64,000 nucleotides of DNA, from contig NZ_JACGWV010000001.1 of NCBI RefSeq assembly GCF_014137995.1, positions 3,224,001 to 3,288,000 on the forward strand. Reading direction: 5' to 3'. Source of the stretch: Promicromonospora sukumoe. GTDB taxonomy: Bacteria > Actinomycetota > Actinomycetes > Actinomycetales > Cellulomonadaceae. Of the stretch, positions 49,989 through 59,106 are shown piece by piece. The position numbers and the translations under genes were made by a program. The notes under the pieces are model-generated. The model did no database searches. It saw only the letters and a program-made list of their open reading frames with translations, and was not told where the DNA came from. The first letter of the stretch is position 1. Each line of letters begins with the position of its first letter.

Positions 49989-50642
49989 ATGAGACACACA
50001 CACGAGAAGGCACGTTCCATCGTCCTGACGGCCGGCCTCGTCGTCGGCCTCACCACGGGGGCGACGACGGCCGCCGTCGCCGCGCCGTCGCAGGTGGCGT
50101 GCTCCGCCGTCGCCGCGCACGCGCCGAGCCACGTCGCGGACCCGCCCGGGTGCGACCCGGTCGGCATCCCGATCAAGCTGGGCGAGCCCACCGACGGCGC
50201 GACGGACACCTGGCAGTCCACCGAGACGGACGGCGTCGGCTACAAGCTCCCGGCCGACTGGACCGGCCGCGCCGTCGTGGGCGACGGCGGCCCCGGCCAC
50301 GAGTGGGAGTCGCCGGAGACCATCTACTCCGACGAGTTCGGCGACCTGCACTGGCGGGTGCTCATGCAGTCGCCGTTCTACGACCAGGAGATGCCCGACC
50401 CCGAGGTGCTGAACGAGCTCGGGTACTACGCCTCGTACATCGACGTCGACGGTGCGTCGGAGGCCGTGCTCACGGCCGCGCAGACCGGTCACTGGGGCGC
50501 GCCGGGGGTCGAGACCATCGACTTCCAGGTCTTCGTCCAGTCGGAGGAGACCGGTGTGGTCAGCCGGTTCATGGGCGAGCTGCCGCCGGGCGACGAGGGG
50601 CAGTTCCTGCTGGACAACTTCGTGCCGACGATCGAGCCCTGA
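49989..50642 (+). CDS. Secreted protein, unknown function
   Basis: A 217-residue protein with a clear signal peptide (hydrophobic core IVLTAGLVVGLTTGATTAAVA, cleavage near AAPSQ) and a mature domain rich in Asp, Glu and aromatics (WTGRAVVGDGGPGHEWESPETIYS, GDLHWRVLMQSPFYD, YYASYIDVDG). Two cysteines in the mature N-terminus could pair. No family is recognised. GGGGGT precedes ATG 49989. A GC hairpin terminator follows the stop. Confidence 0.7.
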   Translation: MRHTHEKARSIVLTAGLVVGLTTGATTAAVAAPSQVACSAVAAHAPSHVADPPGCDPVGIPIKLGEPTDGATDTWQSTETDGVGYKLPADWTGRAVVGDGGPGHEWESPETIYSDEFGDLHWRVLMQSPFYDQEMPDPEVLNELGYYASYIDVDGASEAVLTAAQTGHWGAPGVETIDFQVFVQSEETGVVSRFMGELPPGDEGQFLLDNFVPTIEP

Positions 50643-50668
50643 TCCTGGGCTGAATCCGAGGTAAACAG

Positions 50669-50701
50669 GGGCGGGTCCCGGCACGGCGCCGGGGCCCGCC
50701 T
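50669..50701 (+). terminator. Hairpin terminator after the secreted protein
   Basis: GCGGGTCCCGGC (50671-50682) pairs with GCCGGGGCCCGC (50688-50699) with one G-T wobble and a five-base loop, extendable by a pair at each end. It sits between converging genes and probably serves both. Confidence 0.7.
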
Positions 50702-50729
50702 CTGTGGTCCGGGAGGCTCGCCGGGAGAC

Positions 50730-51971
50730 CTACCGGGAGCCGTCCCCGGCGTCGGCCAGGGCGATCAGCGCGCTCCCCGCGTCCGCCGTCATGCCCGTCG
50801 TGTCGACCATCGCGCGCGCGGTCTCGGCGGCGTACTCCGCGCCGCAGGCCTCGACCACCGCGGGGATCGAAGACTTGAGGAGGGAGTACTCGGTCGGGCC
50901 AACCTCGTCGCCCTCGAGGTCGGTCGGGTCCATGAGCTTCTCCCCGACATAGAGGTTCACGAAGTCCCGGACCTCACCCCCGAGCCGGGAAGCGTCCTGG
51001 CACGCGTACTCCTCGACGATCGCCTCGATCTCGGGTGCCGCGTACGTCTCCACCGCTCGTTCCGGGGCGGTGAACTCGGCGTCCGACGCGAGCTGGGCGA
51101 CGGCGTCCTGGATCTCGGTGGGCGTGCAGTTCCAGTTGGTCTGCCCGTGCTCGATCGAGCACTGGTACACCCGGCGGTGGGTCGACGGCGCCACGACCAG
51201 TTCCTCCCGGGTGCCCAGACCGGGGAGGACGAACGACTTCTCGGTGCCCTCCCGCACCACCGGACGGTCGCTCACCTCCTGGCCGGCGGCCACCTCGAAG
51301 ACGACGTCGCCGGCGACCGACTGCGCCGTCGGGCCGAAGCCGAGCTGGACGTACCCGGACTCGCCCGCCGCGAGGTTGAACGCGACCGGCACGTCCTGAG
51401 CCTCCCGCAACGCCGTGAGCGTGTCGTCCGCCGGGGTCTCCCCCAGGGCCAGCGTCGCGCTGAGCCCCTCCGCGAGCCCCGCAGACCGGCAGTCGAAGAC
51501 GAAGGACGGCTTGGCGTCCGGCGCGTTCTCGTCCCGCTGGAAACGCAGGTCGGAGACGCGCACGTACTCGCCGCCGCTGCCCGTGTTGGTCAGCTCGATC
51601 GTGATCGGGGCCACGCGCGTGCCGTGGTCCTGCAACCACCGGACGTGCTCCGGCTGGCAGTAGAGCTCCAGCGGCTGCGGCAGGTCGGTCAGGTCCACCG
51701 AGGCGTCGAGTACGAACCGGGGGAACGGGTAGCTCTCGTCGACGGACGCGACCAGGGACACGTCGTCGACCGTGGACGCCGTCGTGTCGTGGCGCAGCTG
51801 CAACCAGCCGATGACGACCCCCACGACTGCCAGGACCGTGACGCCGAGCGCGACGTACGCACTCCTGTTGAACCGCGCGACCGGCTCCTCACCGGATCTC
51901 AGCGCCCCGGCCGTCGATCGTCCGAACCTCGCGATGACGCGTCGTGCCCTGCTCGAGGGCCTGGGATCCAT
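50730..51971 (-). CDS. Single-pass membrane protein, unknown function
   Basis: A 413-residue protein with a basic N-terminus, one membrane helix (about 38-58, YVALGVTVLAVVGVVIGWLQL) and a large extracytoplasmic region. That region has paired cysteines (LYCQPEHV, FDCRSAG, YQCSIEHG, NWNCTP) and beta-sandwich-like patterning in the first 250 residues, then a helical tail. No family assignment is possible by eye. It is monocistronic between the terminator at 50669 and the NUDIX frame. Confidence 0.65.
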   Translation of the reverse strand: MDPRPSSRARRVIARFGRSTAGALRSGEEPVARFNRSAYVALGVTVLAVVGVVIGWLQLRHDTTASTVDDVSLVASVDESYPFPRFVLDASVDLTDLPQPLELYCQPEHVRWLQDHGTRVAPITIELTNTGSGGEYVRVSDLRFQRDENAPDAKPSFVFDCRSAGLAEGLSATLALGETPADDTLTALREAQDVPVAFNLAAGESGYVQLGFGPTAQSVAGDVVFEVAAGQEVSDRPVVREGTEKSFVLPGLGTREELVVAPSTHRRVYQCSIEHGQTNWNCTPTEIQDAVAQLASDAEFTAPERAVETYAAPEIEAIVEEYACQDASRLGGEVRDFVNLYVGEKLMDPTDLEGDEVGPTEYSLLKSSIPAVVEACGAEYAAETARAMVDTTGMTADAGSALIALADAGDGSR

Positions 51972-52016
51972 CGTGTGATCGTAGGGGTCACGACGTCGGG
52001 TGAAAAGGAATGTCGG

Positions 52017-52500
52017 TCATTCCGCGAGCGCCTCGACGAGGCGGTCCACGAACGCGGCCTGCGCGCTGACGACGACGCGCCGTGCCTCGTCGGGCGCGAA
52101 CCAGGCGACGCGGTCGATCTCGGGGATCTCGATGCGCCTGCCGGACCGGGGCGGCCACTCGATCTCGACCGTGTTGCTGCTGATCCGGCTCAGGTCGGGT
52201 CCGGGCTGCGGCCACTCGCGCGCCCAGGCGTGCACCACCTTGCCGGCGCGCTGCTTCACCTCCCCGAGCACCAGGTCCGGGGCCCGACGACGGCGGCAGC
52301 TCCAGCCCGAGCTCCTCGGCGGCCTCGCGCAGCGCGGCGGCGTGGGCGTCCTCGCCGGGTTCGAGCTCGCCCTTCAGCAGCGACCACGACCCGGCGTCCT
52401 TGCGGGCCCAGAACGGCCCGCCCATGTGGCCGAGCAGCACCTCGACCCCGCCGTCGGGCAATCGCCGGAAGGGCAGGAGGCCCGCGCTCGTCGTCGCCAT
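52017..52500 (-). pseudogene. NUDIX hydrolase split by a frameshift
   Basis: The first 75 or so codons from ATG 52500 encode a clean NUDIX start, with the box GELEPGEDAHAAALREAAEE then LGLE. The frame then loses homology, while the +1 frame supplies the expected C-terminal half (LGEVKQRAGKVVHAWAREW, EIPEIDRVAWFAPDEA) to a stop at 52017. Removing one base in the run of four G at 52279-52282 restores a single 160-residue protein of the MutT/NUDIX YfcD-less family with DLVLGEVKQ at the joint. It is either a recent pseudogene or a sequencing error in a homopolymer. Confidence 0.85.
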
Positions 52501-52565
52501 GGGTCCCAGTCTGCGGCGCGGCGTCGTCCGGGGCTTGTCCTGGACGGCGCAACTGGACGGCGGGC

Positions 52566-53495
52566 CTAGACCGCGAAGCGCGCGATCGCGCGCGTCAGCT
52601 CGACCACGGAGTCCTGCCCGCCGTGCCCGTCACCGAGCACGTGGAGCTCGCTCCCCGGCCAGGCGCGGTGCAGCCGCCACGCGGTCACGGCGGGCCCCGA
52701 GATGTCGTGCCGGCCGTGGATGAGCACACCAGGCACCTGCGCGAGCCGGTCCATGCGGCCCAGGATCTCGTCGCCGCCGAACCCGGAGTGCGACCAGTAG
52801 TGGGTCACGAGCGTGGCGAGCACGTCCCGCACGGGCGGGTCCTGCCAGCGCGGGTCGGGGCTCCACCCGGGTCCGAGGGAGACGTGGGTGTCCTCCCAGC
52901 GCCCCCACGCGGCCGCCGCGTTCGTTCGCACGTCGGGCGACGGGTCGCGCATCGCGCGGGCGTAGGCGTCGACGAGGCGTTCGCCCGGCTCCCGGTCGAC
53001 GGCGCCGTCGAACAGCTCCCACTCCTCGGGGAAGACGCGGCCCATGGCCTCGGTGATCCACTCGACCTCCTCGGTCGACGTGTTGGTGACGGCGAAGAGA
53101 GCGATCCCGCTCACCCGCTCGGGGTGGGCCTGCGCGTAGGCGAGCGCGAGCGTGCTGCCCCAGGACGCGCCCGTCACGGTCCAACGCTCGATGCCGAGGT
53201 GGCGGCGCAGGGCCTGGATGTCCTCGATCTGGGCCGGTGTCGTGTTCTGGTCCAGCAGGTCCAGCCGCTCCGTCACGAGCGGGCGGCTGCGCCCGCACCC
53301 CCGCTGGTCGAACGTGACCGCCTGCTGACGATCCGAGTCGATGCGGCGGCGGTGGCCCGCCATCGACCCGCTGCCCGGACCTCCGTGCAGCCAGAGCACG
53401 GCCGGGCCGTCGGGGTTGCCGAACGCCTCGTAGTACAGCTCGTTGCCGTCGGCGACGCGCAGGTGTCCGGTACGCAGCGGGTTCGGGGAGGTCAT
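52566..53495 (-). CDS. pip: Proline iminopeptidase
   Basis: A 309-residue alpha/beta hydrolase of the S33 family. LWLHGGPGSG is the oxyanion loop, DQRGCGRSRP is the family hallmark, GASWGSTLALAYAQ carries the nucleophile Ser, and LIHGRHDISGP and GDGHGG supply the Asp and His. The alpha-helical cap matches bacterial Pip. It cleaves N-terminal proline from peptides in the cytosol. It starts 60 bp from the divergent DinB gene. Confidence 0.9.
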   Translation of the reverse strand: MTSPNPLRTGHLRVADGNELYYEAFGNPDGPAVLWLHGGPGSGSMAGHRRRIDSDRQQAVTFDQRGCGRSRPLVTERLDLLDQNTTPAQIEDIQALRRHLGIERWTVTGASWGSTLALAYAQAHPERVSGIALFAVTNTSTEEVEWITEAMGRVFPEEWELFDGAVDREPGERLVDAYARAMRDPSPDVRTNAAAAWGRWEDTHVSLGPGWSPDPRWQDPPVRDVLATLVTHYWSHSGFGGDEILGRMDRLAQVPGVLIHGRHDISGPAVTAWRLHRAWPGSELHVLGDGHGGQDSVVELTRAIARFAV

Positions 53496-53554
53496 CCCCC
53501 GAACCTAGACGAAGCCCACCCCACCCCACGGGCCGACGTCGCTACGGTTCCAGG

Positions 53555-54094
53555 ATGAGGACGATCACCGACCCCGCAGAGCGCTTCGACACCCCCTTCA
53601 CCGCCGACGAGAAGCAGACCCTCCTGGGGATCCTCGCGTTCCAGCGCGACACGCTGCGCTGGAAGGTCTCGGGGCTGAGCGGCACCCTGCTCGCCTACCG
53701 ACATGCGCCCAGCGACCTGTCGCTCGGCGGTCTGCTGAAGCACCTCGCCGTCATCGAGCAGGCCTGGGTGAACGTGACGTTCGCGGGGACGGTCGAGACG
53801 CCGACCTGGTACGCCCAGTACAAGGCGCAGCAGGGGCGGAAGGACTGGACCTTCGCCACCGCCGCAGACGACTCGCCCGAGCAGCTCCTGACCTGGCTGG
53901 ACGAGGCCCAGCGCAGCACGGAGCAGATCGTGGCCGAGACCGAGGACCTCGGCACGCTCGCGCAGGAACCGTTCTGGGAGGGCCAGGAGGCCTCGCTGCG
54001 GTGGATCCTGCTCCACCTGATCCAGGAGTACGCCCGGCACCTCGGGCACGCGGACCTGATCCGGGAGGCGATCGACGGGTCGGTCGGGATCTAG
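53555..54094 (+). CDS. DinB-family (DUF664) putative metalloprotein
   Basis: A 179-residue four-helix DinB-like protein. LAFQRDTLRWKVSGLSGTLLAYRHAPSDLSLGGLLKHLAVIEQAW and ILLHLIQEYARHLGHADLIREAIDG carry the three spaced histidines expected to bind a metal. Actinobacterial DUF664 members are thought to be thiol(mycothiol)-dependent transferases. TACGGT at 53543-53548 lies six bases before the ATG, so the gene may be leaderless. Confidence 0.85.
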   Translation: MRTITDPAERFDTPFTADEKQTLLGILAFQRDTLRWKVSGLSGTLLAYRHAPSDLSLGGLLKHLAVIEQAWVNVTFAGTVETPTWYAQYKAQQGRKDWTFATAADDSPEQLLTWLDEAQRSTEQIVAETEDLGTLAQEPFWEGQEASLRWILLHLIQEYARHLGHADLIREAIDGSVGI

Positions 54095-54219
54095 GTCGTC
54101 AGCGGCGGATCGGGGGCGCCGGCCGCCGCTCGTCCGGAAGCCGGGCGGCCGTTTCTGCTGTGGGCAGATCGGGGTCGGCTCGGCGGGCGGTGCGAACGTG
54201 CGTGCCATACGTTGATGGC

Positions 54220-55938
54220 ATGACGCGGACGGGTGGAGTGCCAGGATCGGCGGGCAGGGAGCCTGCTCGATCGGTGCTGCCCGACGGCGCTCCGCCGCCC
54301 GACGCCGTCGATGGATTGGCGGGCGTGCGGGCGGTGCGTCAGGCACTGGCGGGCATGATCCTGCCTGGTGCCGCCGATGTTGGGTCTGGTGGTCTTGTCT
54401 CGGGTGCTGTTCAGGCCGAGTGGGTGGACCTGCTCGCCGAGCTGGAGGCCGTGAAGAACGCGATCACGGCGACCCAGGCCCGGTTGGCTGTGGTGTTGGA
54501 CGAAGCCACTCGTGCTGACGAGGCCCGGCAGAGCATCCGGGCCGAGCGGCAGGGTCGTGGTGTGCCGAACCAGGTCGGTGCCGCGTTGCGGGTGAGCCCG
54601 CATGCTGGTGCCGGGTTCGTGAGCACGTCCCGGGTCTGGGTCACGCAGATGCCGCACACGTTCGCGGCCCTGCAGTCCGGGGTGCTGTCGGAATGGCGGG
54701 CCACGCTCCTGGTGCGGGAGACCTCGCACCTGTCGCTGGAGCACCGCGCGCTGGTCGACGAGGAGATCTGTGGTCCCGCGCATCTGGCCGAACTGGCGCG
54801 GATGGGGACCCGGCGGCTGATCGCCCGGATCAAGGAACTTGCCGCACAGTTGGACGTGCACGCCTGCGTGAAGCGCAACGCCAAGGCCGTCTCGGAGCGG
54901 CGGGTCTCGGTGCGTCCGGCGCCCGACCTGATGGTCTACTTGACCGCCCTGGTCCCGATGGCGCAGGGTGTGCAGGCCTACGCCCAGCTCAAGACCCACG
55001 CCGAAGCCCTCAAGGCCGGCGGGGACGAACGTGGAACCGGGCAGATCATGGCCGACACCCTCATCGAACGTGTCACCGCCCGCGAACCCGGGCACGCGGA
55101 CGACGTGCCGGTCACGATCAACCTCCTCGTGTCCGACCAGACCCTGCTGGCCGACGGCAACCAGCCGGCCGTGGTGGTCGAGGGCGCCCCCGTCGGCGCG
55201 GGGGTCGTTCCGGCCCCGGTCGCCCGACACCTCGCAGCCCACGCGATCGACACCGACACCGCCTGGCTCCGCTCGATCTACGTCAACCCACACGGCCGAC
55301 TGCTGGCCACGACGTCGACGTCCCGGTTCCACCCCCAGGGCCTCGCAGCACTCTTGCGCGCCAGGGAACAGGGCATCTGCGCCACCACCTGGTGCGACGC
55401 CCCCATCCGACACACAGACCACATCACCCCGCACACCGACGGCGGCCCCACCAGCCTCGACAACGGCCAAAGCCTGTGCGCCAGATGCAACCACGCCAAG
55501 CAGGCACCCGGCTGGTCACAGAAGACCACCCAGCTCGACGGACTCCACGCCGTCGAGACCATCACACCGACCGGGCACACCTATGTCTCGGTCGCGCCCA
55601 CACCACCCAGGCCGAGCAAGACCCGAGACGCGACCGCAGCCCCTGACACGAACTCCACCGGCGCAGCACCCGACGGCTCACTGGCAACCGGTCAGACAGG
55701 CCGAGACCTCGACTCGACCCCCGACCGCGTCACGGCACCCCCATGGACCCCAGCCGTCGGCATGACCGGCCCCGCACACGACCGCACCCCGCGCAGCCGC
55801 TACTCGATCGGCTGCCACACCACCACGGCCCATGGCGCGATCGCCTACCGACCGAGCCCGCCACCCCGCCGATCACGCCCGGGTCGAGCCCGCGCCCGAA
55901 GACGTCGACCCGACTTCTCCTGGAGCCACCCCACCTGA
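54220..55938 (+). CDS. DUF222-HNH endonuclease family protein (13E12-like)
   Basis: A 572-residue protein with a DUF222 region (about 35-330) and an HNH nuclease motif near residue 388-430: ICATTWCDAPIRHTDHITPHTDGG and CARCNHAKQ, giving the zinc cysteine pairs and the catalytic His. The C-terminal 120 residues are a low-complexity Pro/Thr/Arg tail. This family is multicopy in many actinobacteria, where copies recombine; whether it cuts DNA in vivo is unproven. ATG 54220 is chosen over the open frame from 54001, which overlaps dinB. TACGTT lies six bases upstream. Confidence 0.85.
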   Translation: MTRTGGVPGSAGREPARSVLPDGAPPPDAVDGLAGVRAVRQALAGMILPGAADVGSGGLVSGAVQAEWVDLLAELEAVKNAITATQARLAVVLDEATRADEARQSIRAERQGRGVPNQVGAALRVSPHAGAGFVSTSRVWVTQMPHTFAALQSGVLSEWRATLLVRETSHLSLEHRALVDEEICGPAHLAELARMGTRRLIARIKELAAQLDVHACVKRNAKAVSERRVSVRPAPDLMVYLTALVPMAQGVQAYAQLKTHAEALKAGGDERGTGQIMADTLIERVTAREPGHADDVPVTINLLVSDQTLLADGNQPAVVVEGAPVGAGVVPAPVARHLAAHAIDTDTAWLRSIYVNPHGRLLATTSTSRFHPQGLAALLRAREQGICATTWCDAPIRHTDHITPHTDGGPTSLDNGQSLCARCNHAKQAPGWSQKTTQLDGLHAVETITPTGHTYVSVAPTPPRPSKTRDATAAPDTNSTGAAPDGSLATGQTGRDLDSTPDRVTAPPWTPAVGMTGPAHDRTPRSRYSIGCHTTTAHGAIAYRPSPPPRRSRPGRARARRRRPDFSWSHPT

Positions 55939-56011
55939 CGCTGACGACCGCAGCGTCCTCCGCGGTCCCCGTGAAGCGCCCCGTCCAGATCCCCTGGCAG
56001 GATGCGGTCCC

Positions 56012-56887
56012 GTGAACACTCCGCCCCCGCCGTCGGACATCACCACCGTCTTTCCCGAGCTGGCCGGGTACGAGCGCACGACGACGCTGCTGCATCCGCG
56101 CCCGGGCACACCCGAGGTACACGAGTCGTCGATCGGCGGACCGTTGCTGTGGCCGGCCGACGAGCCGTGGCCGACGGCGCAGGTGCCCTACGACCAAGAG
56201 GCCATCCCCCTGGTCGCGGTGCTCCAGCTCTGGGTCCGCGACTTCCCGGAGCTGGCACACCCCAAGGACAGGGACGTCCTGCAGATCCTGTGGTGTCCCG
56301 ACGACAACGTCGATGCCTTCGACATGGACTACTTCCGTACTGGGCTACCCGATGCCGGGTTCATGGTCGTCTGGCGCCGGTCGGAAGACGTCACCGAGGT
56401 CTTGGCCGACGTACCGCGTCCGGCGGGAGACCAGACCATCTCGAAGGGTTATGTACCGGTCCCCTGCCGGCTCGTCCCGGAGCGTGTCACCGAGTACCCG
56501 CCGGCCTGGGTGCTCGGCCAGGCTTTCGACGACCATGCGCAACGCCGCGACGACGAGCTGGACAGCCATTACAACCGCGTGCGGTCCTTCGCCGACGGGT
56601 CCAAGGTCGGCGGATGGCATGCGGACTGCGGGGTCGGCGGACCGTACTTCGGCGCCTTCGTCTGCGACTGCGGTACGCCGCTCAGCCCGCTGCTCAGCCT
56701 GGCCAGCACCGAGGTCGCCCACACGGACCGGACGACCACCACGAGCTATCTCGTGCCTCCGGCTGCCGAGCCGCGCGGCCGGGAGTGCAGCGAGCCCACC
56801 GGGCTGGTGCTCGGCAACTGGACCAACCTCCAGCTCTTCTACTGCACCGAGTCCTGGGACCACCCGGTCCAGCGGTACGTCATGTAG
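56012..56887 (+). CDS. DUF1963-like protein
   Basis: A 291-residue cytosolic protein. VHESSIGGPLLWPADEPWP and IPLVAVLQLWVRDFPELA, then VLQILWCPDD and a C-terminal GLVLGNWTNLQLFYC, fit the YwqG/DUF1963 pattern of actinobacteria. A cluster of cysteines and histidines (WHADCGVGGPYFGAFVCDCG) may bind metal. Function unknown. GTG 56012 is the likely start, with CAGGAT eight bases upstream as a possible leaderless promoter. Confidence 0.7.
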   Translation: MNTPPPPSDITTVFPELAGYERTTTLLHPRPGTPEVHESSIGGPLLWPADEPWPTAQVPYDQEAIPLVAVLQLWVRDFPELAHPKDRDVLQILWCPDDNVDAFDMDYFRTGLPDAGFMVVWRRSEDVTEVLADVPRPAGDQTISKGYVPVPCRLVPERVTEYPPAWVLGQAFDDHAQRRDDELDSHYNRVRSFADGSKVGGWHADCGVGGPYFGAFVCDCGTPLSPLLSLASTEVAHTDRTTTTSYLVPPAAEPRGRECSEPTGLVLGNWTNLQLFYCTESWDHPVQRYVM

Positions 56888-56925
56888 GGCGACCCCGACG
56901 TCGGTGCTCCATCCGGTGCGAGACC

Positions 56926-57381
56926 ATGGGGCACATGCCCTCCCCCGTCCGCCCCGGTCTCGACGTCAGCCGCGCACTGACGATCCCCCGCGCCGAGCTC
57001 ACCGAGCGGTTCTCGCGCTCCTCCGGCCCGGGCGGGCAGGGCGTGAACACGACCGACTCGCGCGTCGAGCTGTCCTGGGACGTCGCGCGCTCGGCCGTGC
57101 TGAACGACACCCAGCGCGAGCGCCTCACGGAGCGGCTGTCCAGCCGACTCGTGGACGGGGTGCTCACCGTCGTCGCCTCCGAGCACCGGGAGCAGCGGCG
57201 CAACCGCGACGCCGCCGCCACGCGGCTGGTCGCGCTCATCGCAGACGGCCTGGCACCCGGCCCACGGACCCGGAAGGCGACGCGCGCCACCCGAGGCTCG
57301 AAGGAGCGGCGGCTGACCGCCAAGAAGCAGCGGTCGGCGACGAAGAAGCTCCGCTCGTCGAAGCCGAGACGCGAGGACTGA
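56926..57381 (+). CDS. arfB: Alternative ribosome-rescue factor ArfB (peptidyl-tRNA hydrolase)
   Basis: A 151-residue class I release-factor-like protein. The catalytic GGQ lies in RFSRSSGPGGQGVNTTDSRVEL, and the C-terminal tail is strongly basic (KERRLTAKKQRS, KKLRSSKP), as needed to enter the empty mRNA channel of stalled ribosomes. It hydrolyses peptidyl-tRNA on non-stop complexes. ATG 56926 is used; ATG 56935, three codons in, is an alternative. Confidence 0.9.
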   Translation: MGHMPSPVRPGLDVSRALTIPRAELTERFSRSSGPGGQGVNTTDSRVELSWDVARSAVLNDTQRERLTERLSSRLVDGVLTVVASEHREQRRNRDAAATRLVALIADGLAPGPRTRKATRATRGSKERRLTAKKQRSATKKLRSSKPRRED

Positions 57382-57383
57382 CG

Positions 57384-57419
57384 GGTCAGCGCGGAATGTC
57401 AGGTCAGCGCGGGATGTCG
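57384..57419. repeat. 18-bp tandem duplication at the end of the regulator gene
   Basis: GGTCAGCGCGGAATGTCA (57384-57401) is followed directly by GGTCAGCGCGGGATGTCG (57402-57419), differing at two positions. On the minus strand the second copy encodes the last codons and stop of the regulator; the first repeats them after the stop. Confidence 0.7.
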
Positions 57420-58933
57420 ATGCCGTACTGCGAGATCTTGCGGTACAGGGTCGCCCGGCTCATGCCGAGCTCGTCGGCGGCGGCCTTCATCGACGACGCG
57501 TGCCGGCTCAGGACCCGCACGATCTCGTCGCGCTCGAACGCCTCGATCCGGGACAGCCGGTGCGACGTGCCGGACAGCACCTCGGGCGGCAGGTGCCGCA
57601 GGTCGACGACGTCGGCGCGCGTCGCCGCGAACCGGACCGCGTCGGTGAGCGCCCGCACGTTGCCCGGCCAGGCGTGGTTGTGCAGGGCACGCTCGGCGGT
57701 CCGCGTGAACACGATCTCGTGCCCCCGCAGCCGGCGGGCGATCTGCCGGGCCAGTGGCAGCACGTCGTCGGGCCGCTCGCGCAGCGGGGGCACCTCGACC
57801 ACGGACTCGACCAGGGATGCCAGCGGCGCCGGGACGTCCTCCAGGCGCTCGGCCGTGACCGCGAGGACGATCCGCGGGGCGTCGCCGCCGGCAGCACCGC
57901 CACCGCCATCAGCCGAGCCGGCACCACCACCGCCAACGGAACCGGCCCGCGCCGCGAGCACCAGGTCACGCAGCCGTTCGGCGACCCACAACGGCAGAGC
58001 CTCGACGTCGCGCAGGACGACGGCGGTGTGCGGCTTGTCGAGCTCGGGGGTCCACAGGCCGAGCCAGGGCTCGATGTCCTGCGGCGCCGGAGCGCTCGCC
58101 GCCAGGATGCGGTCCCGGGGTCGGACCGACCGCAGCGCCTGGGCCAGCAGCGTCGCCCGGCCGGACCCGGGTTCGCCGACCGCCGCGACGACGCGCCCCT
58201 CGGCGACGCCCGCGCTCGCACGCGCGGCGGCCTCGGTCCACGGCCCGGACAGCCCGTCCAGGGTCCCGGCGCCCGGCTCCAGGCGGGGCTTCTCGATGCG
58301 GAAGACCTCGCCGCGCGGCTGGGGCCGGGGCCGCCGGCCGCGTGAGCGGGCCAGCATCATCGCCGCCGTCGTCCCGGCCGCCGACTGGGCGAGCGCGAGC
58401 AGCAGGTCGCTCGACGACTTCGACCAGGTCGTGAGGTTCACGGCGCCCTCGACCCGCCCGGTGAGCGGGTCCAGGACGGGCGCGGCCGCGCAGGTGTAGG
58501 TGCACAGGCTCAGCGCGTAGTGCTCGTCAGCGCGCACCACGGTCGGTGCCCGGTCGGCCAGCGCGAGCCCGAGGCCGTTGGTCCCGGCCTCCCGTTCCGC
58601 GTACGAGAACCCGGGCGCGAGGTGGACGGCGTCGAGCGCCCGCAGCAGCGACCGGTCCCCGCTCAGCCGGTTGAGCACCAGGCCGTCGGCGTCGGTGAGC
58701 ATGAGGCTGACGGGCTCGTTCGCGAGCGTGCGGTGCAGGTTGGTCAGCACCTCGCGGCCGCACTCGAAGAACAGCGACTCGTCGTCGTACGTACCCGTGA
58801 ACACCGGCTCGACGTCGTCGAGCGGCACGCCGTACTCCTCGCTGCGCTGCCAGGAGTCGAGGAGCCGCTGGGGTACGGGCACGACGGAGGCGTCATGCAG
58901 CCGTGCCCGCTCCGGCAGGTGCCCTTCGCGCAT
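57404..58933 (-). CDS. GAF/Fis-type regulator of the MimR/AcoR class
   Basis: A 509-residue regulator. It has an N-terminal GAF-like sensor (about 30-190; RLLDSWQRSEEYGVP, LLTDADGLVLNRLSG-like stretch, AEREAGTNGLGLAL), a degenerate AAA+ domain (about 215-430; AAVGEPGSGRATLLAQAL, then ERPDDVLPLARQIARRL) and a C-terminal Fis HTH (MKAAADELGMSRATLYRKISQYGI). No GAFTGA loop is visible, so sigma-54 contact is unlikely, as is usual in actinobacteria. A glycine-rich insert interrupts the AAA+ domain. ATG 58933 is used. It is divergent from the amidohydrolase operon, which it probably activates. Confidence 0.85.
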   Translation of the reverse strand: MREGHLPERARLHDASVVPVPQRLLDSWQRSEEYGVPLDDVEPVFTGTYDDESLFFECGREVLTNLHRTLANEPVSLMLTDADGLVLNRLSGDRSLLRALDAVHLAPGFSYAEREAGTNGLGLALADRAPTVVRADEHYALSLCTYTCAAAPVLDPLTGRVEGAVNLTTWSKSSSDLLLALAQSAAGTTAAMMLARSRGRRPRPQPRGEVFRIEKPRLEPGAGTLDGLSGPWTEAAARASAGVAEGRVVAAVGEPGSGRATLLAQALRSVRPRDRILAASAPAPQDIEPWLGLWTPELDKPHTAVVLRDVEALPLWVAERLRDLVLAARAGSVGGGGAGSADGGGGAAGGDAPRIVLAVTAERLEDVPAPLASLVESVVEVPPLRERPDDVLPLARQIARRLRGHEIVFTRTAERALHNHAWPGNVRALTDAVRFAATRADVVDLRHLPPEVLSGTSHRLSRIEAFERDEIVRVLSRHASSMKAAADELGMSRATLYRKISQYGIDIPR

Positions 58934-59007
58934 CGGAGCCTCCGTCAGTCCGTCCTGGCGTCCGGCCCACGCTACAACCGGGCCCGCGATGCCGCCGTCG
59001 GGCCGCC

Positions 59008-59061
59008 GTCTCAGATTGAGACACCGGACCCCTGCTGCGCCGTCCCGCGCCGACATACGTT
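59008..59061 (+). promoter_or_regulatory. Promoter with GTCTCA-N3-TGAGAC activator site
   Basis: A perfect 15-bp dyad GTCTCA-GAT-TGAGAC (59008-59022) stands about ten bases upstream of CTGCTG (59032-59037) and TACGTT (59056-59061), spaced 18 bp. The dyad upstream of the -35 fits an activator site for the divergent GAF/Fis regulator. A 45-base leader precedes the ATG at 59107. Confidence 0.65.
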
Positions 59062-59106
59062 CGCGGCAGTCGGTGTCGACGAGGTCACCGAGGGACGGAG
59101 AACAGC

